Notes: a model not told the origin generated them from the sequence alone. A stretch of 64,000 bases of DNA from Streptomyces bluensis (GCF_014650715.1 NZ_BMVM01000002.1:620001-684000); one strand, 5' to 3'. Positions 1 through 8,824 are shown, numbered from the stretch's first letter. Made by a program: numbers and translations.

Positions 1-888
1 GCCATGGATGTCCAGGTGCCAGGCGACGAGGTGGCCGTCGTTCATGTCCACCGCCACCACGCCCGTGGCGAGGGCTGCTTCCAGCGACAGGACCGCAGCA
101 GGCCTGCGCTGCCAGGACGCAGTCACGTACCAGCGGCCGCGTAGCGGGTCGTGGTGGATGCGGTAGGCCACCGCCCGGTTGTCGCTGATCCGGTCCAGCC
201 ATTCCTCGCCGCGGTGCTTGAACGCAGCGGTGGCGTCCAGCAGGTAGCGGCCGTGCGGGGCGTTGGCCAGATGTGTCAGGGCGGCCGGAAGCTTGATCGA
301 GACCTGCCCGTTCTCGGTGATACGGATGGTCTCGTTGCCCAAACGCTTGCCGGACTCTCCGTCAGCGGCCAGGAACATCCGCGACGCCTGCCACCGCTCC
401 CGCCACCCGCGCTCGTCCAGCCCGGCCTCGTCCAGATGGTGGCGCAGGTGTACGAGCTTCTTGCCGCCGCGCACCACGCGCACACCGCCCGCGGCCCAGT
501 CCGCCTCCAGCCTGTCCAGCCGAGCCTTCAACGCGTAGAGGCGGCGGGACTTGGCATGCCACTCCACCCGCGAGCCGTACCCGCGAGGCAGCCCCTCCCG
601 CTTGTTCGCCTTGGCACCCAGCGGACGGGCCAGCCGGGCATCGAGCGCGGCGATCTGACCACGCAGACACGTCATGTGAGCGGCTCGGCCGCGCCGGGCC
701 AGTGCCCACTGGTCATGTGTGGCCTTGGTGATGCTGCCCGCCCACCGGGCCGACGAGACCCCGGACAGCTCCCGCTTGCGGACCGCCCAGGCGTCCGTAT
801 CGTGTGCCGGTCCCTGTCGGGAGCGCACTGCTGGATCCCGCGATGCCAGCGAGCCGAGGAATGCACCGACCTCCCGCAGTCCGCCCAC
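1..888 (-). CDS. TnpB-related transposon protein, 5' part only
   Basis: The minus-strand frame is open for 296 codons from a possible GTG at 886-888 to the left edge and runs off the window, so the C-terminal half is not visible. The translation contains RWAGSITKATHDQWAL, VRGGKKLVHLRHHLDEAGL and NAPHGRYLL. Near the edge GVVAVDMNDGHLVAW looks like the first RuvC-type strand with its acidic residue. This pattern fits the TnpB/OrfB-related proteins carried by IS200/IS605-type elements in Streptomyces. An in-frame TGA at 916-918 sits just upstream of the first recognisable residues (LREVGAFLGSLAS). In a shifted frame, positions 893-1090 are open for 65 codons and could be the lost N-terminus, so the gene may be frameshifted or truncated. 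No terminal repeat or target duplication can be seen. It lies next to core genes, which suggests an insertion. Family assignment is fairly secure, integrity is not. Confidence 0.72.
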   Translation of the reverse strand, partial: MGGLREVGAFLGSLASRDPAVRSRQGPAHDTDAWAVRKRELSGVSSARWAGSITKATHDQWALARRGRAAHMTCLRGQIAALDARLARPLGAKANKREGLPRGYGSRVEWHAKSRRLYALKARLDRLEADWAAGGVRVVRGGKKLVHLRHHLDEAGLDERGWRERWQASRMFLAADGESGKRLGNETIRITENGQVSIKLPAALTHLANAPHGRYLLDATAAFKHRGEEWLDRISDNRAVAYRIHHDPLRGRWYVTASWQRRPAAVLSLEAALATGVVAVDMNDGHLVAWHLDIHG

Positions 889-1123
889 CCCTTCACCCCC
901 GGCGTCGAAGACCCCTCACCTGTCCAACGACCCTGGATCCGAAGGTCACGCATTCGATACGAGAACTGCCATTCTGTGCTTTCAATCCCCGTCGCCGTTC
1001 ACCTGCGATGGTCGCCAATGGCTCGGTCACCGTGCGGACCGCGAACTGAACGCCCCGTGTGTTCGTCCTTGCCAGGTGGGAGAATGACACCTGGCGGAGC
1101 GGATCACAGCACGGGAGAGGGAT

Positions 1124-2578
1124 GTGACGGCGATACCACGGCGGCCGGACACACTGTTCGCGTCACGCGCGCAGCACCCAGCGTGTCCCCGCCCGGAGAG
1201 GCCGTCCCCGGACCGTGACGCGGCCGGGCGCCGTCGCGGGCCGTCCGGTGCCGCCGGTGCCGCCCGTGACCTGCTGACCCTCGCGGCGCTCCCCGTGCTC
1301 GCCGCCCTCGCCCTGCCCGCGGCCTTCGCCGGCGGCGGCACGCGGCGGTGGTTCGGAGGGCGGGCCGAGAGCCAGCGGGCCGAGGCGCAGGCCGCGAAGG
1401 ACGCCGCGGCGGCGGCCTTCTACGAACTCGACACCGCGCAGCGCGATCTGCGGATCTCGATAGAGACCATCACGGCCGTCGACGACTCCCCCGCCGCCCG
1501 CCGTGCCGTGTCGGACTTCGACGCGCTGGGGCGGCGCATCGACGAGGTCAGCCACCAGTACATCAACGCCGTCGACGCCCATGACCTCGACCGGGACGAC
1601 CTGGAGGCCGCGGTCGCCTCGCGTGCGCGGGCGGAGCTGACCACCGCGAAGGACGAGCTGACCCGGGTCAAGCGGGAGCTGGACCGCTTCGCCGAGGGGC
1701 TCGCCCCGCTGCTCGGTAAGGCCGAGACCCAGCTGGCCCGGCTCGCCCCGGCCGTGGAGCGCGCCCGGCAGGCCCTGCTCGCCGCCACCAACGCACTTGA
1801 CGCCGTGCGGAGTTCTGGGCTCAGGGCCGAGGACCTCGCCGCCCGTCTGGCCGCCCTCGGCCCCGAGCTGACGAAGCTGAACCAGGGCGCCGGACAGCAC
1901 GGTGTGCAGCAGACGCTGGAGCGTGCCGACCGGGTCGTGCGGGACGCCGAGGCGGTGCGCGCCGAGGCCGAGCGGCTCCCGGAGCGGGCCGCGGAGATCG
2001 ACCACCGGCTGGTGTCGCTGCGTACGCGTGCGGAGGCGCTGCGCACCCGGTCCGGGCAGGTGGAGCCCGTGTTGAGCGAGCTGCGCAGGCGGTTCACGAC
2101 CGCGTGCTGGCAGGACCTCCAGCAGGTGCCGGAACAGGCCGTTCGGAGCGTCGCGCAGGCCGAGCTGAAGCTGCGGGAGGCGCAGGCCGCGCGGGAGAAG
2201 CAGCGCTGGCCGGACGCCACCTCGCTGCTGTCGACGGTACGGGCGTTGCTGAACAGCACGGACGAGGCGGTCTCGGCGGCCGGTGACCGGCTCCGGCGGC
2301 TGAACGCCGTGCAGAAGGACCCGCAAGCGGAGATCGACCGCACCCGGTTCGCGCTCCGCGACGCCCAGCGCCTGGCCATGGCGGGCCGCTCCACGCCCGA
2401 CCCCCGGCACGCCCGCCCGCTGGACGACTCGGTGGCCCGCCTGGAGCGCGCGGTCGCCACGCTGGAGGGGCGGCATCCCGACTACTGGCACTTCCTGACG
2501 GAGACGGAGGCCGTCCGGGCGACGGCGGCCAGGGTGGTGTCCCAGATCCGCGGGGAACGGGGTGCGGGCGGCGCCTGA
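1124..2578 (+). CDS. Membrane-anchored coiled-coil protein, function unknown
   Basis: This 484-residue protein starts at GTG 1124, behind a purine-rich stretch (GGGAGAGGG); an ATG two bases earlier runs straight into TGA. A Pro/Arg-rich N-terminus of about 45 residues is followed by one hydrophobic segment (about 48-70, LLTLAALPVLAALALPAAF), then a long Ala/Glu/Arg/Leu-rich region (about 80-430) with heptad-like spacing expected to form coiled coils. No catalytic motif is visible. It looks like an inner-membrane protein with a large helical domain, topology undetermined. Similar coiled-coil proteins of unknown role are common in Streptomyces and I do not recognise a specific function. The next gene follows 147 bp downstream in the same direction, but a hairpin just after the stop codon may separate the transcripts. 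Confidence 0.8.
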   Translation: MTAIPRRPDTLFASRAQHPACPRPERPSPDRDAAGRRRGPSGAAGAARDLLTLAALPVLAALALPAAFAGGGTRRWFGGRAESQRAEAQAAKDAAAAAFYELDTAQRDLRISIETITAVDDSPAARRAVSDFDALGRRIDEVSHQYINAVDAHDLDRDDLEAAVASRARAELTTAKDELTRVKRELDRFAEGLAPLLGKAETQLARLAPAVERARQALLAATNALDAVRSSGLRAEDLAARLAALGPELTKLNQGAGQHGVQQTLERADRVVRDAEAVRAEAERLPERAAEIDHRLVSLRTRAEALRTRSGQVEPVLSELRRRFTTACWQDLQQVPEQAVRSVAQAELKLREAQAAREKQRWPDATSLLSTVRALLNSTDEAVSAAGDRLRRLNAVQKDPQAEIDRTRFALRDAQRLAMAGRSTPDPRHARPLDDSVARLERAVATLEGRHPDYWHFLTETEAVRATAARVVSQIRGERGAGGA

Positions 2579-2601
2579 GGCACTGCGGGTGAGGCAGTGC
2601 C
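2579..2601 (+). terminator. Hairpin directly after the coiled-coil gene
   Basis: GGCACTGC and GCAGTGCC form a perfect 8-bp stem with a 7-nt loop, starting on the base after the TGA at 2576-2578. There is no T-run. It may terminate transcription or protect the 3' end. Confidence 0.45.
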
Positions 2602-2725
2602 TGTGGGGCAGTGCGTGTGGGGTGGTGCGCGCTGTTGGCTCCACGGCCCTGGCGGGCGACTATGGAAGGAAGGGTTGAAGGAAAGAAAGTACGTACGGCC
2701 TCCACCACGCCTGAGGGAGGCGGAC

Positions 2726-3289
2726 ATGGCCACGCACGCGCACCCCGAGCCCAGGCCGCGGATCCGGCTCGACGAGCATCTGCCGGTCGATCACCGGCTC
2801 AGTACGGTCTACCGGGTCGGAGCGGGCCTCATGGGGCTCGTGCTGCTGGCCTTCGGCATCCTGGGCCTCATCAACAAGGTGGGCTTCTTCAGCACGGGCG
2901 GGGCCACGGTGGCGGGGCTGAACACGAACGGCACGCTCAGCGTCCTGTCCATCTGCATCGGTGTGCTGCTCTTCGTGGGCATGGTGATCGGCGGCAATTT
3001 CGCGTCCACGCTCAACATGGTGCTCGGCGTCGCGTTCATCCTGAGCGGCTTCGTGAATCTGGGCCTGCTGGACTCGAACTACAACTTCCTCGCCTTCCAC
3101 ATGCAGAACGTCATCTTCAGCTTCGTGTACGGGGTGCTGCTGATGACCTTCGGCATGTACGGGCGGGTGGGGACCGCCCTGCCGCACGACAACCCGTACT
3201 GGAAGGCCCGCCATCCGGGGTGGGAGGAACATGCGGAGACCGCGGCGGATGCCGGCGCCCTCCCGCGAGGAGAGGACGCCGGCCCCTGA
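2726..3289 (+). CDS. DUF4383 four-helix membrane protein
   Basis: The 187-residue product starts at ATG 2726, six bases after GGGAGG; the frame stays open upstream to 2597 but without a good ribosome site or conserved sequence. Four hydrophobic helices can be read: GAGLMGLVLLAFGILGLIN, a second around LSVLSICIGVLLFVGMVIG, a third (TLNMVLGVAFILSGFVNL) and a fourth (NVIFSFVYGVLLMTFGMYG). This arrangement fits the DUF4383 family of small actinobacterial membrane proteins, whose role is unknown. The short C-terminal tail is hydrophilic and acidic. The stop codon lies one base from the stop of the convergent amidase gene, so the two transcripts must overlap. Confidence 0.85.
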   Translation: MATHAHPEPRPRIRLDEHLPVDHRLSTVYRVGAGLMGLVLLAFGILGLINKVGFFSTGGATVAGLNTNGTLSVLSICIGVLLFVGMVIGGNFASTLNMVLGVAFILSGFVNLGLLDSNYNFLAFHMQNVIFSFVYGVLLMTFGMYGRVGTALPHDNPYWKARHPGWEEHAETAADAGALPRGEDAGP

Positions 3290-3290
3290 C

Positions 3291-4493
3291 TCAGGTGCGG
3301 TAGGCGAAGTACACCGAGGTCGGGTACTGGGCGATGATGCTCGCGACCGACCTGCGGTAGGTGTCCGCGTCGTGGTACGTCAGATACGGCACACCGCTGG
3401 AGCTGCGGTACGTCGTCATCATGGAGTGGTCCTTGGACCCGTCCTTGTTGAAGTCGATCTGCATCACGTCACCGACGTCCATCTGGTAGACGTTCGCGAG
3501 CGGGGTGGTCCGCTTGGCGGTCTGTGTGAACCAGGACCACTCGTTGACGCCGATCCAGGCGTCGGCCGTACCGTTCGACGCGTAGTACCAGGTGTCGTAC
3601 TCCTCGGGTGTGACCGTGGAGATCTGCTTCCAGCCACCGGCCAGCAGGCCCTGGCTGAGGTAGTTGGTGCAGTCCCCGCCGAGCGAGTTGTACTTGCGGT
3701 ACGCGGGGTTGTAGTCCTTCCAGTACTTCTCGGTGTACGTGGCCATCGCCGCGTAGTCGTATGTGCCGCCCGTGAGGTTCTTGGGCTTGGCGGGCGCCGG
3801 GAGGGTGGTGGCGGCCTTGGGGGCGTCGATGATGGCAAACGTAGAGACGGGGGCAGCGGGGGCGCCCGGGGCCCGGGAGGCGCTGCTCGCCGTCCCGGGC
3901 CGGCCGGCGCTCGTCGCCGCGGCGGGGTCGTTGATCGGCCGGGGGCCGTTGTCCGTCGTGCGCAGGCCGGACAGCTGCCAGGTGCCGTCGGGCTGTGCGG
4001 TGAAGGTGAGCTCGTGGTGGGCCCGGAAGCCGGTCGTGGCGGGCTCGTCGCCACGGAGCTTCGCGTAGGTCAGGGTCGTGGTCTCGGTGACCCGGACCGT
4101 GGCCTGCTGTCCCCGCACCTGGGTGCTGTCCACGGTGACGTCGGTGTCGGCGTCGGTGTACGCCTCGCCGAGCGCCGCGAGACGGGACCGGGTGTCGCGC
4201 AGGGCGGTCAGCGCGGTCCCCTCCGTGCGGCTGACGGCGGCGGACAGGCGTGCGCCGCCCGTCGCCTTCAGGGCCGTCCGGGGAGCCTGGCCCTCGTCGA
4301 GCAGGGCGGCCGTACGGTCGGTGAGTACGGCGTCCGCCATGCGGCCGAAGGTGTCGGTGGTCGCGCTGGTGACGCGGGGAGCCTGGGGTGCCGGCTCGTC
4401 GGCGGCGTGCGCGGTGGCCACGGGGAGCAGGGTGGTGGAGAGGGTCACCGCCGCCAGGGTGGCGTAGCGGGGGCTCAACGTCCTTGTTTTCAC
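3291..4493 (-). CDS. Secreted amidase-domain protein
   Basis: GTG at 4493 is preceded by AAGGAGAA at good spacing, so I prefer it over the upstream ATG at 4589. The 400-residue product begins with a Sec signal peptide (LAAVTLSTTLLPVATAHA, cleavage after AHA). A middle region of about 200 residues resembles a lipoprotein-like or DUF-type domain with DGTWQLSGLRTTDNG. An Ala/Pro-rich linker leads to a C-terminal putative amidase domain (Amidase_6 type). There GGDCTNYLSQGLLAGGW holds the probable nucleophilic Cys and KDHSMMTTY a probable catalytic His. Such proteins are secreted cysteine hydrolases possibly acting on cell-wall peptides. It runs in the same direction as the deacetylase and PBP genes upstream (4586-8272), which also points to envelope or exported functions. 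Confidence 0.85.
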   Translation of the reverse strand: MKTRTLSPRYATLAAVTLSTTLLPVATAHAADEPAPQAPRVTSATTDTFGRMADAVLTDRTAALLDEGQAPRTALKATGGARLSAAVSRTEGTALTALRDTRSRLAALGEAYTDADTDVTVDSTQVRGQQATVRVTETTTLTYAKLRGDEPATTGFRAHHELTFTAQPDGTWQLSGLRTTDNGPRPINDPAAATSAGRPGTASSASRAPGAPAAPVSTFAIIDAPKAATTLPAPAKPKNLTGGTYDYAAMATYTEKYWKDYNPAYRKYNSLGGDCTNYLSQGLLAGGWKQISTVTPEEYDTWYYASNGTADAWIGVNEWSWFTQTAKRTTPLANVYQMDVGDVMQIDFNKDGSKDHSMMTTYRSSSGVPYLTYHDADTYRRSVASIIAQYPTSVYFAYRT

Positions 4494-4585
4494 GGGGAGT
4501 TCTCCTTGACCCCGGGGTGGTCGGGCCCCGGGGAGGGCATCTTTACATGTCCTCCTCAATCCCTCCACGCCAGGGGTCGCTCGCG

Positions 4586-5953
4586 TCATTTCACGAGCGT
4601 CGACCAGTCCGGTGACTGGGCGGGGTCCAGGGTGCGCAGCCGCTGCAGGGTTTCGGGTTTCTGCACGTCGAGCCAGTCGGCCAGTTCACGGAAGGACACG
4701 CAGCGCACGTCCTTCTTGGTGCACACGGTCTCGATGGTCCGGTCGACGGCCCGCATGTAGATGCCGCCGTTCCAGTTCTCGAAGTGGTTGCCGATGAACA
4801 GCGGCGCCCGGCTGCCGTAGTACACGCGGTTGAAGCCGGCCATGTAGGTGTCGACGGTCTCCTCCTCCCAGCGCGGGTACTGGGCCGGGTCGCCCTCGAC
4901 CTGCCCGTCGGACTGGTTGTAGAGGAAGTTGAAGTCCATGGACAGGCCCTGGTACTCGCCCCTCTCGTACGGGAGCAGTTGCAGCGGGAAGTCCCAGATG
5001 CCGTTCTTCTTGCCCGGCCATATCTGGAAGTCGCCCTTCGAGCTGGCGTCGTAGCGGTAGCCGTGGTCCTTGGCGGCCTTGAGCAGGTTCTCCTGGCCCT
5101 CCAGGCAGGGTGCGCGCCCGCCGACGATCTCCTTGTTCACGTCGAAGGGCAGCGCGGGCAGGTCCTTGTAGCCGGTGTTGGTCTTCCAGTTCCGCACGAA
5201 GGAGTCGAACTCGTCGATCTCGGTCTTCCACTCCTCGACGCTCCAGTCCTCGCCGCCCTTGTCGCCGCAGAAGTGGCCGTTGAAGTGGGAGCCGATCTCG
5301 TTGCCGTCCTGCCACGCCCTGCCGAGTTGCTCCAGCGTGGTGCGGATGTGCTCGTCGGTGGGGTAGCTGATCGCCGCGGACCCCTTCTCGTGCCGCGGCG
5401 GGTCGTAGAGCGTCTTCTTGTCCTTGGGCAGCAGATAGATCCCGGTGAGGAAGAACGTCATGTGGGCGTCGTACTTCCTGGCGAGCTCCCGGTAGTGCGA
5501 GAACAGCCGGTCGTCGCCCTCCAGCGCGCCGTCCCAGGAGAAGACGACGAACTGGGGCGGCTTCTCCCCCGGCTTCAGCGGCTCCGGCTTCAACTGCCCT
5601 TTCTGTGGGCCGGTGTACGAGGTGGAGCCGTCGCCGATCAGCTTGGTCCGGCCGTCCCAGGCGGGTTCCCCGGTCGCCCCGGGGGAGGGCACCCGGCCGT
5701 CGGCGCGGGGCTGTTTGTCGGCGGCGGCGGTGGGTGCGGTGCTGTCGGAGCGGTTCAGTCCCACGAAGGCCGCGGCCGTGGAGGCGGCGACGAGGAGGAC
5801 CGCCATGGCCAGGAAGCCGGGGCGGGGGCTGCGGGGCGGGCGTGCCCGGCGGCGACCGCGGTGGCCACGGGAACGGCCGGGGGAACGGCCACGGCCGGAT
5901 GACGACTGCGCACTCTCCTGATGCTGCGCGTGGATACGCGGCTTCGACTTCAT
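4586..5953 (-). CDS. Exported polysaccharide deacetylase-like protein
   Basis: The 455-residue protein has an Arg/Ser-rich cytoplasmic N-terminus (about 1-45), one hydrophobic anchor (about 46-66, GFLAMAVLLVAASTAAAFVGL), a Pro-rich spacer, and a NodB-like domain. The usual TFDDG motif is replaced by FSWDGALEGDD, while GNEIGSHFNGHF supplies the metal-binding His pair. Known family members remove acetyl groups from chitin-, peptidoglycan- or xylan-type polymers with a divalent metal. The long insertions (NHFENWNGGIYMRA) and the changed first motif suggest a divergent subgroup, so substrate and activity are uncertain. The stop codon is 92 bp from the amidase start and the PBP gene is 66 bp upstream, all in one direction, so a transcription unit is plausible. 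Confidence 0.84.
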   Translation of the reverse strand: MKSKPRIHAQHQESAQSSSGRGRSPGRSRGHRGRRRARPPRSPRPGFLAMAVLLVAASTAAAFVGLNRSDSTAPTAAADKQPRADGRVPSPGATGEPAWDGRTKLIGDGSTSYTGPQKGQLKPEPLKPGEKPPQFVVFSWDGALEGDDRLFSHYRELARKYDAHMTFFLTGIYLLPKDKKTLYDPPRHEKGSAAISYPTDEHIRTTLEQLGRAWQDGNEIGSHFNGHFCGDKGGEDWSVEEWKTEIDEFDSFVRNWKTNTGYKDLPALPFDVNKEIVGGRAPCLEGQENLLKAAKDHGYRYDASSKGDFQIWPGKKNGIWDFPLQLLPYERGEYQGLSMDFNFLYNQSDGQVEGDPAQYPRWEEETVDTYMAGFNRVYYGSRAPLFIGNHFENWNGGIYMRAVDRTIETVCTKKDVRCVSFRELADWLDVQKPETLQRLRTLDPAQSPDWSTLVK

Positions 5954-6019
5954 GCGGAGCTCAATCTGCGAGGGGGGTGGGGGGTGCGGTGGTGCGGTAC
6001 TGCGCGCGAGCCGTCGGCG

Positions 6020-8272
6020 TCAGCCGAGCGGACGCATGGCGCTCGACCAGATGCGGTAGGGAACGTCGGCGGCAGACGCGCCGGCGATGCCCTTGAGCGG
6101 CAGCGGTTCGAGACTCTTGGTCAGGTCCATGCGGTAGACGACGACCGCGGTCGACACCGAGCGGTTCGTGCCGACGTACCAGGCCGCGGTGTCGTCCTCG
6201 GTGGTGCCGGCCTTCCCGGCGACCTGTGCCGAGGCGGGGGCCGCGGTGGGGTGTGCGCCGCGGAAGGAGTCGGTGAGCGCCTCGGTGACCTGGCGGGCCA
6301 CCTCGGGGCGCACCGCGCGGCGCCGCTCGGGCGCCTCCAGTACGACCCGGGAGCCGTTGCGGGTGATCCTGCGCACGGAGTACGGCTCGGTGTGCGTCCC
6401 GCCGGCGGCGAACGTGGCATACGAACTCGCCATGCGGATCGCGCTCGGTGTGGAGGTGCCCAGGGACAGCGCGGGCACCTGCGGTCCCATGCTGGCGGGC
6501 AGCAGGCCGATCGCCTCGGCGGTCTCGCGCACCCTGTCCAGGCCCGTGTCCATGCCGAGTTGCATGAAGGGGGTGTTCACGGACCGGGCGAGCGCCGTGC
6601 GCAGGGTGATGTTCCCCCAGGACTTCCCGCCGTCGTTGCGGGCGATGACCTTGTTGCCGCTGCGGTCCCAGTAGGGCCCCTCGGGTGTGGTGACCGGGAT
6701 GCCGTCGTCGCCGTCGTAGACGGACTGCGGAGTGACACGTGTCCTCGGGGCGCCGCGCTCCTCGCTGACTCCGTGCTCCAGGCCCGCCGCGTACACGAGC
6801 GGCAGGAACGCCGAACCGGCCGGAACGGTGGTGGCGTTGGACTCGTTGAAGCCCTGCTCGCGGTGGTCCGGTCCGCCGTGGACGGCGAGGATACGGCCGT
6901 CGGCGGCCACCGAGGCGGCTCCGTAGTGCGCGGCCTTCGCCTTGCCCGGGGAGTTCTCGATCGCCTTCTCGCGGGCCTTGGTCACGGCCTCGGTCAGGGC
7001 GGTGACCCGTTTGCGGTCGAAGGTCGTGTAGATCTGGTAGCCGCCCCGGTCGAAGTCCTTCTCGGGGATGCGTGCGGCCTTCTTGGCGTACTGGGCGGCC
7101 AGTTCGACCAGGTAGTCGCTCTGCCGGCCGGTGTCGTACGCCTGGGACTGGTCCAGCGGCTGGGGGAAGGTGCGGTACTTGGCGCGCTCGGTCTTCGTCA
7201 GCCGGCCGATGCCGACCATGCGGTCCAGGATCCAGGACCAGCGTTCCTCGGCCCGTGCCTGGTTGGCCTCGCCGAGCGCCGGGTCGTAGAGGCCGGCGCC
7301 CTTGAGGAGGGAGGCGAGGAACGCGGCCTCGCTGACGTTGAGTTCGCCGACGTCCTTGCCGTAGTACGCCTGCGCGGCCCGCTGGATGCCGTAGGTGCCG
7401 CGGCCGAACCAGCTGGTGTTGAGGTAGCCCTCCAGGATGGTGTCCTTGCTCGTCCGGCTGTCGAGCTTGAGGGCGATCATCGCCTCGGTGAGCTTGCGGC
7501 CGACCGAACGGTCCTGGGAGAGGTAGACGTTCTTGACGTACTGCTGGGTGATGGTGGAGCCGCCCTGTGTGTCGCCCTCGCCGACGGTGCGCCACAGGGC
7601 GCGGGTCAGTCCGCCGAAGGAGATGCCCGGGTCGGAGTAGAAGCTGGCGTTCTCCGCCGCCAGGACCGCCCAGCGGACGTCCTCGGGGATGTCCTTCAGT
7701 GGCATGGCCTGCCGCCGCACCCAGCCGGTACGGGCCATGGGGGTGCCGTCCGACCAGAAGTAGACGTTGTCCTGCTGCGTGGCGAAGGTGTTCAGGTCCG
7801 CGGGGATGTCCGTGGCGGCGTAGGCGGCGGTCAGGAGCGCGCCACTGAACCCGGCGGACACCAGCGCGGCGCCCAGCGACTGGCGCCAGGAGGGCACCCA
7901 GCGGCGCCAGCCGGTGCGGCCCGGCCGTGGATACCTCGGGCGGAGCCGGCGGGCGGCCGGCGCCCAGCGCTGGACGAGGCGTAAGGGGGCCGGCGGAGGG
8001 GCCGGTCTGCGGCGGGTGCCGCGATGGCGCGATCCCGTCCCCTGCGTGGCCGGCCGGCGCACGGTTCGCCCCGTTTGCGTCTCCGGTAAGCCGAGCGTGG
8101 AGCCAGTCCCCGTGCCGGTCGGGCCGGCGGTCCCCGTGCCGGTCGCCGCAGCGGTCGGGGTACCGCGCCGCCACCAGCGCGTCGGTGCGGCCCGACGGCG
8201 GCCTGAGCGACCGCTGTCCCGGCTAGCCACGGCGGGCTCCGGGGCCCGGACGGTCCAAGGGGTGCACGGCAT
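6020..8272 (-). CDS. Class A penicillin-binding protein with degenerate transpeptidase
   Basis: This 750-residue bifunctional murein synthase has a Pro/Arg/Gly-rich cytoplasmic N-terminus (1-130), one membrane anchor (about 131-152), a GT51 glycosyltransferase domain (about 170-350) and a transpeptidase domain (about 410-740). GT51 motifs are present: AAENASFYSDPG with catalytic Glu207, GGSTITQQYVKN (238-249), RKLTEAMIALKL and ILEGYLNTSWFG. In the transpeptidase domain the SxN motif is intact (SVN 564-566) but the SxxK motif reads SAFL (487-490), so the Lys is replaced by Leu, and KTG reads KAG (687-689). Penicillin binding and cross-linking are therefore doubtful, while glycan polymerisation should work. 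The start is uncertain: ATG 8272 has no clear ribosome site, and a GTG at 8230 is also possible. Confidence 0.88.
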   Translation of the reverse strand: MPCTPWTVRAPEPAVASRDSGRSGRRRAAPTRWWRRGTPTAAATGTGTAGPTGTGTGSTLGLPETQTGRTVRRPATQGTGSRHRGTRRRPAPPPAPLRLVQRWAPAARRLRPRYPRPGRTGWRRWVPSWRQSLGAALVSAGFSGALLTAAYAATDIPADLNTFATQQDNVYFWSDGTPMARTGWVRRQAMPLKDIPEDVRWAVLAAENASFYSDPGISFGGLTRALWRTVGEGDTQGGSTITQQYVKNVYLSQDRSVGRKLTEAMIALKLDSRTSKDTILEGYLNTSWFGRGTYGIQRAAQAYYGKDVGELNVSEAAFLASLLKGAGLYDPALGEANQARAEERWSWILDRMVGIGRLTKTERAKYRTFPQPLDQSQAYDTGRQSDYLVELAAQYAKKAARIPEKDFDRGGYQIYTTFDRKRVTALTEAVTKAREKAIENSPGKAKAAHYGAASVAADGRILAVHGGPDHREQGFNESNATTVPAGSAFLPLVYAAGLEHGVSEERGAPRTRVTPQSVYDGDDGIPVTTPEGPYWDRSGNKVIARNDGGKSWGNITLRTALARSVNTPFMQLGMDTGLDRVRETAEAIGLLPASMGPQVPALSLGTSTPSAIRMASSYATFAAGGTHTEPYSVRRITRNGSRVVLEAPERRRAVRPEVARQVTEALTDSFRGAHPTAAPASAQVAGKAGTTEDDTAAWYVGTNRSVSTAVVVYRMDLTKSLEPLPLKGIAGASAADVPYRIWSSAMRPLG

Positions 8273-8432
8273 TGGTCCGATGCCGAGCGGTGGTCACAAC
8301 TGCGTCTCCCTCCGCACATGGAATCGCACGCGTGGACAGACGCAGCCGCCGAAGACGCGACCACGTTCCCCCTGTTTCCCCCGGCCTTCCGGCCTCCACA
8401 CGGCGTCCACAAATTATCAGCCGTTTTCACAA

Positions 8433-8449
8433 GTTCCCCGATCGGGAAC
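8433..8449. promoter_or_regulatory. Palindrome in the PBP/FmdB divergent spacer
   Basis: The 300-bp spacer 8273-8572 separates two divergent genes and contains no gene. It holds a locally AT-richer block (about 8409-8436) followed by GTTCCC-N5-GGGAAC, a 6-5-6 inverted repeat that could be an operator. The FmdB-side promoter is probably TAACCT at 8561-8566, six bases before ATG 8573. A TTGACT at 8526-8531 is too distant (29 bp) to be its -35 box. Confidence 0.35.
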
Positions 8450-8572
8450 CGGCCAGAAAGAGCCATGTGCGTCCTGTCACCAAACCCGGCCACATTCAGA
8501 CACTCCGGTCGGCGCCAAGGGGCGGTTGACTGGCTCTGCCGTCCTGCCGGGGCCGCCGGTTAACCTGTGCGC

Positions 8573-8788
8573 ATGCCTCGCTACGAGTACCGCTGCCGGA
8601 CCTGCGGCGACACCTTCGAACTGAGCCGCCCCATGGCGGAGTCCTCCGCCCCCGCGGGCTGCCCCGCCGGCCACACCGACACGGTCAAGCTGCTGTCGAC
8701 GGTCGCCGTGGGCGGCTCCGCGTCCGCCCCGGCACCCCGTGTGGCCGGTGGTGGTGGCGGCTGCTGCGGCGGGGGTTGCTGCGGCTGA
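8573..8788 (+). CDS. FmdB-family small zinc ribbon protein
   Basis: A 71-residue protein begins MPRYEYRCRTCGDTFE and carries CRTCG plus CPAGH, the paired Cys motif of FmdB-type putative regulatory zinc ribbons. The C-terminus is unusual: a Gly-rich run containing two Cys-Cys pairs (GGGGCCGGGCCG), which could bind a second metal. The start is ATG 8573; a GTG six bases upstream is also in frame. A -10-like TAACCT ends six bases before the ATG, so the mRNA is probably leaderless. The name FmdB comes from formamidase regulation in Methylophilus, but the function in Streptomyces is not established. It converges with the HAD gene. Confidence 0.86.
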   Translation: MPRYEYRCRTCGDTFELSRPMAESSAPAGCPAGHTDTVKLLSTVAVGGSASAPAPRVAGGGGGCCGGGCCG

Positions 8789-8799
8789 GGGGAGCGCCT

Positions 8800-8824
8800 G
8801 GGGCGTGTGTCGGACACACACCCC
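8800..8824. terminator. Palindrome between FmdB and HAD genes
   Basis: GTGTGTC-G-GACACAC, extended by flanking GGG/CCC, lies between two convergent genes and may act as a bidirectional terminator. A second GGACACACGCCC-like copy follows. No T-run is present. Confidence 0.4.

Noticed and set aside
2597..2725. N-terminal extension of the DUF4383 protein
   Set aside because: The 43 extra residues are not hydrophobic or conserved, and the ATG at 2726 has a much better ribosome site.
5961..8174. Second large frame inside the PBP gene
   Set aside because: It is a shadow of the PBP frame; only the frame ending at 6020 shows GT51 and transpeptidase motifs.
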